Shown here: piece by piece, positions 1 to 11,150 of the stretch
Layout of the letters: each line of letters begins with the position of its first letter
How positions within the stretch are numbered: the stretch's first letter is position 1
Assembly (NCBI GenBank): GCA_026261815.1
Contig: JAMPIT010000059.1
Location: 15,796,001-15,860,000 of the forward strand
Reading direction: 5' to 3'
Source: Monarcha castaneiventris obscurior
Taxonomy: Eukaryota; Chordata; Aves; Passeriformes; Monarchidae
DNA length: 64,000 nt
Position numbers and translations under genes: made by a program
Notes under the pieces: model-generated
What the model was told of the DNA's origin: nothing
Databases searched by the model: none
Seen by the model: the letters and a program-made list of their open reading frames with translations, nothing else

Positions 1-942
1 ATTTGGAACATTTGGCACTCAGCAAGCATAAGAGGCAGCTCAGATTTTTGGTATCAGCTTATTAAAATCATATGTCTTAAAAATCAGCACAGAAATTTCT
101 ATGCACAAGGAGGAAAATGTTCATTCCTAGCTGAGATAGTTAACACCTCATTAGAAGGAAGAGATTACCTGTTTTTCAGGGGAGTTAACATTATTGAGGG
201 ATGAAAGTAGGAATGGTGGAAGATCTGAGTTATGAGAGGTTTTGTTTCTAAGTTTCACTAGAAAAACATTATCTGTATCAGATGGCTGACTAGCCTCATT
301 CACAACAGGACAAGAACTCAGTTCAATACAGAAGAACTGCTTAGAGACTCCTTGTAGAAGTTTTGTTGAAACTAAATTGAACAAAAAAAAAAGTTTCGTC
401 TATAACCCCTAAGGAGTATCTGAAACATGCTCAAACAGTATTGTGCTTATCTATGAGAACATTTGAAGAACAGGTACATTTTCAGGAGAGTTGGAAAAAA
501 GCAAAGAGTACTGCTCTGTAAAAGGAGAGGCAGGAGGAAGCACAGACCAGAAAATTATGGATCAGACTTTCAGAATTCCTAGGAACATAAAGCTATAGTT
601 AAATACAGATTGGATATATATAGATACATATGAAAAGAATTGTATTAAAAACTACCAACAGTAAAACAAAAGAACAAACATCTGGTTTTAAGACTCTAAA
701 TAATAAGATGCGAAGTAATAGCCAGCACACATTTGTCAAGAAGAAATTATATTACACCAATCTGATTAGGTTTTCTGAAAAAAGGTAGCTGATGATGTGT
801 GGAGAAGAAGAGGAAGGCATCACAGCCGAAGAGATTAACAATCATTTATAAATCTGGAGAATATTCAGACAGAGTAGAACTCTAATTTCCAGAACTCAGA
901 AATTTTTGATTGGAATAAGCTTTCTATATATTCCTTGCAGAT
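1..942. other. Unique AT-rich DNA, nothing recognised
   Basis: No repeat family, splice-flanked open frame or RNA gene is recognisable here. The longest open frame (about 77 codons, minus strand, 151-384) has no recognisable domain and is not bounded by convincing splice sites, so I treat it as chance. The unique sequence ends at an old CR1 tail. Confidence 0.6.
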
Positions 943-1202
943 TGGACAGGAAGCAATGGGCTTAAATGACAGCAAGAAAGATTTGGGTTGGCAATTGGGA
1001 GAAATCTTTTCAACTATAGGCATAGCAGAGCACGAATGTATACTGCCAAGGGACAACGTGCAAACTTCTGCCACTGGAAGTTTTCAAGAACTGGTGAGAC
1101 AAAAATCTGTCAAGAATAGTTTAGTCATAGCTGATCTTGCCTTTGGGCAATGAGATGTATTAGATGACCCCTTGGGACTTTATTTACTATGATTCTGTGA
1201 TT
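943..1202 (+). mobile_element. CR1 LINE, old 3'-end fragment
   Basis: This is a decayed 3' untranslated segment of a CR1 non-LTR retrotransposon. It opens with 'ggacaggaagcaatgggc', which in the family is the conserved block followed by a purine-rich stretch and 'ttgg.....ggagaaa'. It ends with 'tagatgacccct' and the terminal 'tatgattctgtgatt' tail. Several small gaps and many substitutions point to an old, reptile-like CR1 subfamily. No ORF2 sequence is present, as expected of a 5'-truncated copy. The short open frame across it (935-1153) is not a gene. Confidence 0.8.
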
Positions 1203-1764
1203 CCCATGTAAACATAATGCTTCTGACTCAAATTCAATTAATGTCTAGAAACTTACATAAACTATTTTAAGGAAAAAAAAAAAGAAAAATAAAATGTACA
1301 TTTAAAGAAATGTTACATGTGAAGTTTAGACAGTTTTCATTGTTTTACAAAAATCATAAGGATGGGGAATGCCCGAATGAAGCTACATCTGCATGATGAG
1401 TTTCTGCCTCCATGCCATCCGCTGGCTACAGTTACATTTCACAGCATATTTAGGTACCTGCCTTTTTCCCTACCCACCATTTCACTGTCCTAGTTGCAGC
1501 AGAACTTTCAATGCAAATGGTTTACTACGTGGAATATTGCCCGGAAGTAAAGATTCAAGCAAAATTATTTGTGTAATGGCATCCCTTCAGAATACATCCC
1601 TGCTACCCTCAATGTCCAAAACAACCATTAGGTTTGCCCACGGGATATAAGAAGACACCCAAAAGGGCTATTGAGGGTGCAGGACTGGCAAGGACAGCAT
1701 TACAGAGGTCTGGCTTCTCATAAGGGCTTGGCCAGCCTGGTTGCTCAGTCTTGGGAGCTGAGTT
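1203..1764. other. Unique DNA, nothing recognised
   Basis: An 85-codon open frame (1393-1650, plus) lies here and is slightly Cys/His-rich at its start. I find no family match, no good splice acceptor before it and no start context that convinces. I leave it uncalled. Confidence 0.5.
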
Positions 1765-2140
1765 TGCTTTAGGAAGTGTCTCAGCTGCCGGCTGGAGAGT
1801 AAAGAAAGACTCAGAGACAGGAATGCAGTCCAGTGAATAGATGGAATTATTTAATTAACAAAGGACGGGTTTTTATGCGTTTAGTTCTCAGTGGCTACCT
1901 AGATGGCACGAGGTTATTGGACCTCTTGCTACTAACTACCAGAGTGATTGGTCAGTTAACACATCGTTCATTCTCCTAGTCGAGATCATAACAATTCTAA
2001 TTATATCTGCAGGTGCAAGATAGCAAACTCGGTTTACAGAAACCTTATCATGTTTTGCATAGTTCAGCATGAGAAAGACAGAGCTTTCATGAACTACTGC
2101 AGAGAGCTGAAGAAATCAATCCTCTGCTGAGGCTTCCTCA
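1765..2140 (-). mobile_element. Candidate solo LTR of an endogenous retrovirus
   Basis: Read on the minus strand, the segment has the order of a retroviral LTR: a CCAAT box near 1953, a TATA-like 'cataaaaacc' near 1870, an ATTAAA-type poly(A) signal near 1850-1856, then a U5-like stretch. The proposed ends give TG...CA, with 'tgaggaagcc' at the minus-strand start. No target-site duplication or internal gag/pol sequence was seen. Boundaries are approximate and the family is not identified. The alternative is unrelated unique DNA with chance promoter-like motifs. Confidence 0.4.
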
Positions 2141-2894
2141 GCATCCATAAGGAAGGGCATTGTTAAGAGCATGAGAAGTCTGAAGAAAGCTGCAAAAGCA
2201 TTTTATTCTACATAACAGAGGCTGTCAGCTGGCACTGAACACTGAACAGTGAGGATCTCCATCACTGCTTTGCTCCAAAGATTTCATTTAATCCTCTTTA
2301 CTTAAAGCACTTACCTGAGGAAAATAAAATGAAATTTAGGTAGCTTAATCTCCTATTTTCCAACTCAATAAGACCAAAAGATTCAGAAAATTGAAGTTAT
2401 GCTTCCTTTTGACTACAGAGAGAGCCTAGGCAGGCCAAGCCCCTCATTCAAGCACATCAGTGAAGTCTGTCAATATAGGAGTGAGGAAGGTAAAGTTCTG
2501 GGCCCAGGTTATCTGCGTAAGTCAAGAGAGATGAATTAGGGCTGACTCCTCAACACTTCACTCATCAGCCAGGACAACTTTGCAGTGTCTAGATCAATTG
2601 GATATTCAACAGAAAAGTACAAAGGCTCTTATAACAATGTACCTTCAAAACCACACTCCTGTTTCCTTGATCTTAGAAATGTGTGATAGGAGGTCTCTGC
2701 AGCAAGCATACAGGTTTCAAAACTATGAAGAGTTCTATATAATCACAATGAGATATGAAGGTGCAGGGAGTGGAGAAAGTTGAAGGCATTGTCCTGATCT
2801 CTGTTGTTGGGTTGCATTTTCAGCAGGAGTACCTTTCTGTTCAAGACCACTGCATCCCTAAGGCTGATCCTATTTTTTTCTTTCTTTTTTGCAG
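2141..2894. other. Unique DNA before a strong splice acceptor
   Basis: No repeat recognised. On the minus strand, 2315-2412 has a consensus donor (CAG|GTAAGT) and an acceptor, but all three frames contain stops, so it could only be non-coding. The stretch ends in the pyrimidine tract that precedes the exon candidate starting at 2895. Confidence 0.4.
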
Positions 2895-3080
2895 AAGAAA
2901 CAGTTGCTTACAGAGGTTGAGTTCTTATTCATGTGCAGCTCTCAGGAGGGAATCGGGCCCTATACCATGAAGTACTGAACATCTTGAGAAAGCTGCAGCT
3001 GCCTTTTGCAGACTCCAGAGGCACGTAAAGTTCAGACCGTGTTTGTCTCTTCAATAAACTGAACACTACCCAAACGGAAA
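2895..3080 (+). other. Candidate 3' terminal exon (acceptor plus poly(A) signal)
   Basis: A long pyrimidine tract (about 2868-2890) ends in 'ttttttgcag' at 2894, close to an ideal splice acceptor. An AATAAA hexamer follows at 3053-3058. After the acceptor, one frame stays open for 27 codons to a TGA, and a second frame is open for about 19. A GT-rich run occurs only near 3155, rather far downstream. I do not recognise the short peptide. It could be the last exon of a lncRNA or of an unrecognised gene, or simply chance; there is no transcript evidence here. Confidence 0.25.
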
Positions 3081-3820
3081 CAAACTTCAGAAGCTGTTGG
3101 GGATCCGAGATCATTATGGCAGATGTCTGAAAAAGAGAAATTATCATAAACTAACTTGTGTGTGTGCATTTCTGCACATCTTTGTGCAGATAAACAAACA
3201 CACAGTTATTCACTGGAGCATGTGGTATTAGCTAAATGTGAAATAGAGCCAGGTGAATTCAATTTTAGTAGGGGACAAAAATGCATTCTCTATTCTACAG
3301 CAATTCAGTTGCTGATGGTGATGGACAGAGACCCCTTTAGATTAACTTGACAGTGGCATTATGGCTACCCTGTGGGTATTTTAAAAGACAATCTAATTAT
3401 GAAAAAAAACAAGCAGAATTACTAAAATGCAACAAAATGCTTGGGTGGCTGAGCTTCTCACAATGAAAAAGTAACAGTGTCTTAAGGAATCCAAGACATG
3501 CAGTTCTGCATCGAGAAAAGTTTCTTAATTTCCAGTGCACCACCGAAGTTAATATAATTGCTAATAGAACTTCTTGTAAGTCTCATCTTTTCTTATGGTC
3601 TGGTAATCTTCCAATATTGCACCTTTAAAGTACAGAGGTGCAATGCGATAATCCCAGTTGGATCCGAAATCTAATTATTACAGTGAAGGAACACAAAATA
3701 AAAGCACCAAATTCCTAATCAGAGTGAACAAGAATGGTGCAACTTCAGGTTCGCATCAACACAGGGACTCAAAGGGCTAGAAATGTGCTTATAGTGATGT
3801 CTGCTATGTAAACTAGTTCT
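3081..3820. other. Unique DNA, nothing recognised
   Basis: AT-rich sequence without recognisable repeats or coding potential. A short GT-rich run (about 3155-3168) is the only compositional feature. Confidence 0.5.
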
Positions 3821-4350
3821 ACACAGCCCTTGTGAGGTTGCACCTGGAGTACTGTGCCCGGTATTGGTCTCCACAAGTGAAAAAACATGCAGACAGACAG
3901 GACAAGGTTCAAAGGAGGGCCATGAAGATGATCAAAGGACTGGAGAACCTGCCCTATGAGAAAAGACTGAAGGAGTTAAGTCTTTTTTGCCTGAAGAAGA
4001 AAGGGCTCAGTGGGGACCTCATCACAGTATTCCACTAGTTTAAGGATGGCTACAAATATGACAAAAAGTCTCCTTCTTCACAAGGGACCATGTGAAGAAG
4101 GCAAATAGCAGTGGGTAAGAGCTGCACTGGGAAAGGCTTCATCTGAACATAAAAAAGGAATTTTTTACAGTGAAAACAGTCATTCACTGGAACCACTGGT
4201 CGTGGAAGTCCCCATCATGGGGAAGTTTCCAAGACATCATTGAACAGGGTGTTGGATAATCTTATCTGGCTTCCTTTCCCACAGAATGCTGGACTGGGTG
4301 ATCTATCAAAGTCCTTTCCAGCCCATGGTGCTTTTATGATTGATTCTATA
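3821..4350 (+). mobile_element. CR1 LINE, 3' portion
   Basis: This 5'-truncated CR1 starts in the end of ORF2. The string 'cacctggagtactgtgcccg' matches the CR1 segment coding for the RPHLEYC-like end of the protein. It continues through 'aaggttcaaaggagggcca', the 'ctatgagaaaagactgaagg' block and the 3' UTR, and ends in 'ttttatgattgattctat'. An in-frame remnant of about 68 codons (3832-4038) is the ORF2 C-terminus and stops prematurely. There is no clear target duplication. The element is inactive. Confidence 0.9.
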
Positions 4351-6229
4351 AACACAAGGAAAGGACAGATCTGTTTCTTCTCTTTCTTGTATTGCTTTTC
4401 TTAACAGCAAATGATTCATGGCTTTCTATTAGAAGAAAGTAGTCTATTCCTTCAAAAGAATATGCATGGAAAACCCTTTCTGGCAGGAGTGAGGCTCACT
4501 CAGATATTCCAGATTTGACTGCAAGACCTATCTTTTTACTACCTGTTTGTATGACACCATGTTAGTCTACAGTGATTTCCTGTGTACTATGGATTATGCA
4601 TACCTTGGATTATGTATCTGAAGGACAGGCTCAAAAGTTATTCAGACTGCTCAGAGCTGCCTACTCCAAGGTTCTCAACTCTACTTTGGAATTGCAGCTG
4701 CTGTTTGTCTGAGACTTTATCTCTGCATTTGAATGCAGTGTCTGTCTTTTTTTCTTTAAAAATAAACTAATCCCAGAAATGAGCTGCTAAGTATTCAACT
4801 GATGAGAAGGTAAATAAACAAGTTCCACTGTGAGTACCGTGGCTCACTCCATTTAGTACGTACTTTGGTGTCCAGGTTCGGCTCAAAGAAACATTTTTCC
4901 CTACTCTCCTTTTTGCATAATGGCTCCCAGGTGGCAGCAATTTCCAGGGAAGATAGGTTCTCCTTACACAAAATGGTTTAATGCTTCATAGCCCTCTGCT
5001 AAGAAAGAGAAACAATTTGATGTTTTGGTTTCTGTTTTAAAGATTGCGCACACACTTGACTTTAAAGGGGAAGATGCTGAAATGGTGTCGGGATGAGAGA
5101 CTTTCCTGGACTGGTGTCTCAACTTTCCTCCCAGTCTCATGTGGAAACAAACATACTTAAGGACAAAGTTAAATGGAATTTTGGCATATAAGATATTTTA
5201 AAGTTGGATTCTCAAAGCTCATCTGCAGCTGAAGTCGAGCCTCGGCAGTGTTTTCTTCTGTTGCTTACTACTTGCTCATGAGCAGTGATTTTGATAGGCT
5301 TGGGCAGTTAGGTTCCCAGCAAATCCATGCCTAAATTCCTTTTAAGTGTTCATGCTAAATTTTCCTTTTGCCTTCAATGCATGGATATTCATAAAGTGTT
5401 ATGTGATGATTTACAAAAACTATTGAGAAAAGCAAAAAAGCAAAGACATTTCCCTGATTTCACCTGCTAGCCCAAGTTTATGAAGTCAAACAGAGGGTGC
5501 AAGCACAGTTTTTATATATGTTCTGTTGAAGAGAGGTGCTTTTGATATCTCGAGCTTTTCCTAGACTTATGTAATTTTAATTTTAAGTTATTAATATGTA
5601 TTCTTTCTAAATATCAGTCTGGTGGTATTTAGAAATCACTCTGATATTTCTAAATAGACTGAAAACAACAATAAGGAAGTTACACAACACTTTGTATTAA
5701 TGACATAAAATGAGAGATCATTGTTGTAGTCAAAGGTAATAACAGAACTTGAAGTTTTCAGTTTTTATACATTTTTGGTCACTGTATGCAACATTATATT
5801 CTAGTTATCCTCCGTCATTGAGAAATGATAAAAAAAGAGTTTAAACCATTATAACATATTTATACTAAAATAAGTACAGAGTACATTATGCAAGGGAAAG
5901 AAATATGTGGATATTTACTAGAAAAATTACCATGTAGCCAGTTAATAGAAGATTATAGGGAAAAGAATGAAAATTATACTTGCTAATTTGTACTGAGCTA
6001 TTAGAGAAATAACTTTGGAGGATACTGAAATGATTTTTTAAATACAAAAAACAGTGAGGCAAGCAAATCCATCACTTAATGCTCTTTGCTCATTTTAAAT
6101 GAAAATAGTTTCTTTTGATTCTTTCCCCATACCTGAGCCACTTGCTTTCCATTTTTCCTCCTTTTTTTTTTTTAATTTTTTTTTTTTTTAATTTTGTTTT
6201 GTTGGGAGTGTTTTGCTTTTGGGTTTTTT
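4351..6229. other. Unique AT-rich DNA with an inverted-repeat cluster and a poly-T tract
   Basis: No coding or transposon similarity recognised. It contains an unusual hairpin-forming cluster (5604-5661, listed separately). A T-rich tract at about 6161-6200 lies just before the LTR. Confidence 0.5.
5604..5661. repeat. Cluster of alternating inverted repeats
   Basis: The motif TTTCTAAATA occurs at 5604-5613, its reverse complement TATTTAGAAA at 5626-5635, and the forward motif again at 5647-5656. The second pair forms a perfect 11-bp stem (5626-5636 with 5646-5656) around a 9-nt loop. An outer pair, CAGTCT (5615-5620) and AGACTG (5656-5661), is also complementary. The middle arm can therefore pair with either neighbour, giving two alternative hairpins. 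It may be a remnant of a small inverted-repeat transposon or a chance structure in AT-rich DNA. Confidence 0.8.
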
Positions 6230-6744
6230 ACATTTGCACAGCTGCTCCCCAACACATGGATATTCCTTGAAGGAACTGCAGCCCATGAAGAGCCCATGCT
6301 GGACCATGAAGGACTACAGCCCATGGGAAGGTCTCACACTGAAGTGGGAGAAAATTGTGTGGAGGAAGGAGCATCAGAGAGAAGTTTTTAGGCTGACTGC
6401 AGCCCCTCATTCCTCAATCCCTCTGTGCTACTTAGGAAAGAGGAGGTAGAGGAGTCAGAGATGAGGGAAACTAATCTGGGGAAGGCCAGCCTTTAGTTCT
6501 TGTCTCTTTTTTAAATTTTTGTCTGACCTTGTCTGTTTCTCACCATAAACTATTTGTCAATGAGTTAATGTACCCCAGATTGAATCTGTTTTGTCCATGA
6601 CAATAACTTGCTAAGTGACTGCCCCATCTTTATCTTGACCCACCAGCTTTTCCATCTTATTTTCTCCCCCTGTCCTGTTGAGGAAAGGGAGTGAGAAAGC
6701 AACTGGGTGTGCATCTGGCAGCCAGTCAAGGTCAAGACACCACA
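6230..6744 (+). mobile_element. Endogenous retrovirus LTR (avian ERVL-like)
   Basis: The sequence follows, in order, an LTR type common in bird genomes. It has repeated 'cagcccatg' blocks (about 6277-6330), a purine-rich 'ggaggaaggagca' segment and 'gattgaatctgttttgtcca' after a degraded poly(A) signal region. It closes with 'gttgaggaaagggagtgaga', 'tggcagccagtcaaggtcaa' and a terminal CACCACA (to 6744). No gag, pol or env sequence lies beside it, so it is a solo LTR or a fragment. The 5' boundary is uncertain. Short open frames inside (6194-6449) are not genes. Confidence 0.75.
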
Positions 6745-8240
6745 GATTCTTTCATTCTCTGGAGCTTGCAGAAAGACTTGAAATCCAACAGATTTTATGT
6801 AGCCAAATAATATTCCATGTTTGAAATACTTGTGTCAATGTGAAACCTAACGCATGTTTCTCTCCTTCAGGTTGAAAGACAGGGTTTGTGGAAAAATACT
6901 TAAAAATTAGCCTGCCATTTTTTTAACATACATGAAGTCAAATTATATCCATAATTCACTGTCATTTATATTCACTCTCTTTAAAAGAAACGTTAACATA
7001 TGTGTATACATTCCTTAACATAATAATTTCTCCTAGTAAGAGAAGTTATTTTAGCCCACAGAGCTCAGGCCCTGATGCGTACATGTCACTGAAGCAGAAT
7101 GTAAGGCCAGCTTGAAAGACAACCAAAAAAAATTTATTTGAGTAAGAATGGAAATTACAGATTTAATTAGGACAACAGTGAATAACTGACTTCTGGGTCA
7201 AACAATTCATAGGGAAAAAAAGGTACTCCTTTTAAAATACAGTGACAAAGTAATTGCTTCTGATAGTGTCATACTTTGGTCAAGGCAAAGATCACACATG
7301 TTCTTCTCCTTCCCAAAGAGTGACACATAACAGAAAATGAGAAAATTCTCCTAATCTGGACACATCTGTATATGGACATGATTTTTCAAAATGTTTAAAA
7401 GTAACATGCAAAAGTGGTGACTTTCTAATGAGAAAAACTTATCACTGAGCACACCGCTGCCAGGCTGACTTGGGCATTGGACCCATCTCTCTTTAATTTC
7501 AGTTTCAGACTCTTCTGTTTGGAAGTATTAAATGGTCTGGATTCGTTAGCCAAAGATGGCAGCTCCATAGTCAGCTAACCAAACCATCCAAACACTTATT
7601 TGTGCATTTATTATTTATTTTCCTGAGCGCATTGTGTAGCTCAGCTGTTGAATGCACAGGTTTCAACACCATAGGTTCAAAGTGTCTGTTTTTTTCTGTG
7701 TGAGTGTCAGAGAGAATTATGTATCTATTTGTTATTCAGAGGCTTCTCTGAGGATTAACAACTCTATATTGGCTCCAGTCCATGCTCCTCTGCAGCAATC
7801 TTTCCTGTCCATTTGGCTTCAGAAGAATATTTTCTCTCACTGTTTTGGCCGCCGTGTAATAGAGAAATCTGCCCAGTTCTGCAGGCCAGATTCAGACACA
7901 CAAAACTGTGCCCAGCCGTATCTTTTTCCCCAGTAAAATACCACATTGAGAAAAGATGTTCCTTAGTAAATTCATCACCATCTAACACCGATTTGTAAAA
8001 ATTTTAAAACTATTTTCATTTAGAAAACAATATAGTGAATTAATAGTATTGAATAGGAACACAAGTGTGACCAAATTTTTCTTACGTTAAAGAAGTACCA
8101 TAAATGGGAAAACTTTAGCTCTGAAGACTTAAATGCCTTTGTGGATAGTAATGCCAGAAACAGATGGGTGTAATGATTATACAATTTAAAAAATACAGAG
8201 ACAATTATATCTGACACTTTTTTGTTTGTTTGTTTTCTAG
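6745..8240. other. Unique DNA, nothing recognised
   Basis: No family recognised. Overlapping open frames on both strands at 7652-7998 lack domains and splice support. The stretch ends in a long T-rich tract forming a splice-acceptor-like sequence at 8216-8240. Confidence 0.45.
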
Positions 8241-8283
8241 AAGTGATGGTTGTAAGGACCAATTTCCTAAGGAAGCTCCTAAG
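8241..8283 (+). other. Candidate 43-nt internal exon
   Basis: A pyrimidine tract and 'ttgtttgttttctag' (AG at 8239-8240) directly precede the segment. It ends in AAG|GTAGGT (GT at 8284), a good donor. Two of the three frames are open throughout; one reads SDGCKDQFPKEAPK after one leading nucleotide. I do not recognise the peptide. Size and signals suit a small cassette exon, but such pairings also arise by chance in T-rich intronic DNA. Confidence 0.22.
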
Positions 8284-9829
8284 GTAGGTGTTAAACATTC
8301 AGGGACCAGTTATAAACACAAAGACAGCCAATTCCTTAACAGAAGGAGCTATTTTCCCAAAGGCGAAGTAGACAGATAAGGTTTGCCTATTTACCTGACC
8401 TGTGTAAGCAAGTGACCATTTAGGTGGAAAATACAGGTAAAACCAAAAATATTTATACATTTTGGTATCCCTGGGGTGTTGCCATTGAAAATAGATAGTC
8501 CAAATGATGAATTGAAAGGACAATTTTCAAGCTGAGAAAATTGAAAATATTAAAATTATCTTGTTCTTCTGAAAAAGCTTATCAGTAACACTGCAAGTAT
8601 TTTTAGGAAAAGGCATTCAGTATAACAAAATGAATACATGTGATGTTGCATGGCAAAATCTATGAAATGAGACTCAAGACATTGAATCTCAGATGTAAAC
8701 TATATATTCTTATGAGTTGTGTGTGTGTTCTTATGAGTTTTTGTGCGTATTTATGAGGAATTTTTTTATTCATATGAATTTACTGTTTAATAGTCTAATA
8801 TCTTCATTTATTCCCATGTCTGTGAGAGGCAGAGTAAGCTGCTCTTAGATAGATCCTGTTACTGCTGATCACCTGGGCCATTGGTCTTGTGAAGTCTTGG
8901 AATCAATGCTCTTCCAGAAAATTAAAAACCATGATTTCTTAAATAGGTAAATGAATGTGTCTATGTTATAAAGAGAATCTAGAGACAAAGGCTGCACCAA
9001 ATATTCAGTTTAAGGTATTTGAACTTGCCCTTCACTCAGAAAAAGTATTTGGGATTGGTAAACTATACTGCAAGAATTCCATGCTCACTGGTCTTTTCCA
9101 CATAAGGAATTCTTAGATAAAGTAAATATTTAGGTATTATCATTTACAAAATTTTATATTTACATTTGCTTTCCAATTGTCCGTTGTGATAGAAGGTGAG
9201 ACAACTCGATTTTTTTGCAAAGGAATGAAACAACTTGATAACATTATAAAGACGAAGTACTCCATTTCAGTGCTTTATAGACAAGAAGATAAACACATTA
9301 GATTATTATTAGGGATATTAATTATGGTGGCACTCTGACACATAACACAGATCACCTTGTACTTACATGTATTGATCAAAGTTTTCAGATCATTGTGTTA
9401 TAGAAGTAAAGCAATCACTAACTGCAAAGTTCTGTCATCTTTCTTTATTTTATCTCATGTTTCTGTAAATATAAATATACAAAGATAGTTACCATAATAA
9501 GATATATGCAAGGAATATGATTTCATAAACCACTGAGATTCACTTGCCTTCTACAGACCTTTCGATATGACTAAAATCTAAAGCTAAAGTTTCCTTCCTA
9601 CCTTCCTTTAGGTAGACTTGGATATGGGTTAAAGGCATTTGAAGTAAATACTGTGGCTACTGTGTCTTCAGTGCAAATTCTGCATTTCCTTAGAGGGATT
9701 TGATCATTAATGCTTCTAGCTTAGCCCTGCTAGAAATGAGAACCAAATATTTCTCCATCAGATTGTCTCTCTGCTTGTTAAGATCCAATTATCATGATTA
9801 TTAGAGAGATGCCTCTGCCTGAATTAAGG
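8284..9829. other. Unique DNA with a short imperfect tandem repeat
   Basis: Three imperfect 21-bp units based on 'ttcttatgagtt' run from 8707 to about 8768. The rest is AT-rich sequence with no recognised element or coding frame. Confidence 0.5.
8707..8768. repeat. Imperfect 21-bp tandem repeat, about 3 copies
   Basis: Copies start at 8707, 8728 and 8749, each with a 'ttatgag' core; the first two share 'ttcttatgagtt'. The third is the most diverged. This is a minor local duplication. Confidence 0.6.
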
Positions 9830-10481
9830 TGCAAAAAAGACCATTTGCTGAAGTCAACAGTATGGATTTTATTTAGTAGTCAATGTGAAGGAGAGAGAGG
9901 TAAAAAGATATAGGAAAGGGGTGGGAGGGGCAGGTAGGAGAGAAAAAGAATGAGAGACAGGTTAAGTAGAAAGATATTACCACCCGTGGGCCCAGATGGT
10001 TTCCTCTTTGTCCTTTCCTTCTGGTTTTCTTGGTGGTGGGACTCCTGCAAAACTTGGATTTTGATGGAGTAATGTATGTTCAGGTGTTCTTGGGAATGCC
10101 CTGCTGGGAGGAGGGGAAGTTTTACACTGTCTTTTGCAAGACTGTGGATCCCGTGCAGTCCTCTGGTGGAACGGCTCAGGAATGGGCTGTGGGCTGTGGC
10201 TCTCCCCGCTCGACCTGGCCAGAGCTGATTTTCAGCACGGATGCGGAATTGGCTTTCCTAGTGGGCACATTCTTCTCCCCCAGCCTTGTTATCTTCTCCT
10301 TAGACCTAAGATAACGGGACAATCATACCACCTTTTATCTTATTTCAAGTTCCTCTCAGGTGGCTTAACTCCCAGTCCAAATTCCAAGAATCCAAGAGGC
10401 ATATTGTGGAGGGTGGGCTTTGGTGGTTGCAGATGAGCAGCTGCTTCTTTGCACAGTTTGCTACACAGGGCAAAGTCCTAC
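9830..10481 (-). mobile_element. Endogenous retrovirus solo LTR
   Basis: On the minus strand, a TATA-like 'aagataaaagg' (about 10334-10344) is followed by a GC-richer transcribed stretch. An AATAAA poly(A) signal lies in 'ctactaaataaaatcc' (about 9867-9882), and a short U5 ends in CA at 9830. The plus-strand text, with 'ggattttatttagtagtcaa' and then 'cttcttgg'-like and 'gactgtggatcccgtgcag' blocks, resembles an LTR I know from other bird genomes. No retroviral genes adjoin it. TG...CA ends are proposed at 10481 and 9830, without a confirmed target duplication. Open frames at 10030-10436 fall inside the LTR and are not genes. Confidence 0.65.
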
Positions 10482-10779
10482 AGTGATCTTAACAGTGTTT
10501 GAGGCAATCTTAATCTTCAAGTCTCTTCCACTATTACCAACAAGTTAATAACTAATTAGTTACTAATTAATACGAATGTGATTTCTGAAAAGTAAGGAAG
10601 ATGCTATGGAAAACTGAATTTGGATTTTGTGTAAAAAGAAACAAAAAAGTAGTAGAAATTAATCTTTTTATTTGGACAAATAAAAATAAAAATAAAATGG
10701 AAAGAGTAATATAAATTATTAGTATTGATCTTCAAACATCTGTCATGTTTACCACAAGTAAGGCAGAAAAATACTGAGG
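10482..10779. other. Unique AT-rich DNA
   Basis: No recognisable element. There are short runs of 'aataaaaataaaa' near 10680. Confidence 0.5.
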
Positions 10780-11150
10780 AAAGAATTCTAGGTCAAACTG
10801 GACAGATGACTTCTTTGGTAAGAGAGCAAGAATAAATAAGAAGTCTATAAGGACTGTAAAAAGAGAGATCATCAACTCCATCAGGGAACTGTTAGATCTT
10901 GAAAAGGTTGTTTTAACAAGTAAAAGCTACTTCAGTGATATAAAGAGGAAAAGAACGGGGAAAACAAAAGTGAGGTCAATATACAATGGGGATATGTTGG
11001 AGATTAAAAGTGAGCTGGGAACTGCCCTCAAATAAATAAGCATTTTTGTCCCAGTTTTCAGTAGAATAATGGTGTCTGGTAAAGTACATCCTGTGGAGAT
11101 CATCTCCACTGACACGAAAGACTTTCTCTCCTCCACTAAGTAAGAAAAAC
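10780..11150 (+). pseudogene. Possible LINE ORF2 remnant (weak)
   Basis: One plus-strand frame from about 10895 reads SKSYFSDIKRKRTGKTKVRS, then continues to a stop and a segment ISIFVPVF. The spacing recalls the CR1/L3-type ORF2 linker, where 'FF.Y...KRKT' precedes '...LLN.FFASVF' at the start of the reverse-transcriptase region. The match is loose. If real, it is very old and broken by an in-frame TAA. It could equally be a chance resemblance in A-rich sequence. Confidence 0.22.

Noticed and set aside
2315..2412. Minus-strand segment with CAG|GTAAGT donor and a purine-flanked acceptor
   Set aside because: All three frames carry stops and there is no partner exon; too weak even as a lncRNA call.
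6117..6125. 9-bp string 'gattctttc' repeated at 6745-6753, just after the LTR
   Set aside because: Too long for an LTR target duplication, and the sequence after the first copy does not begin TG; probably coincidence.
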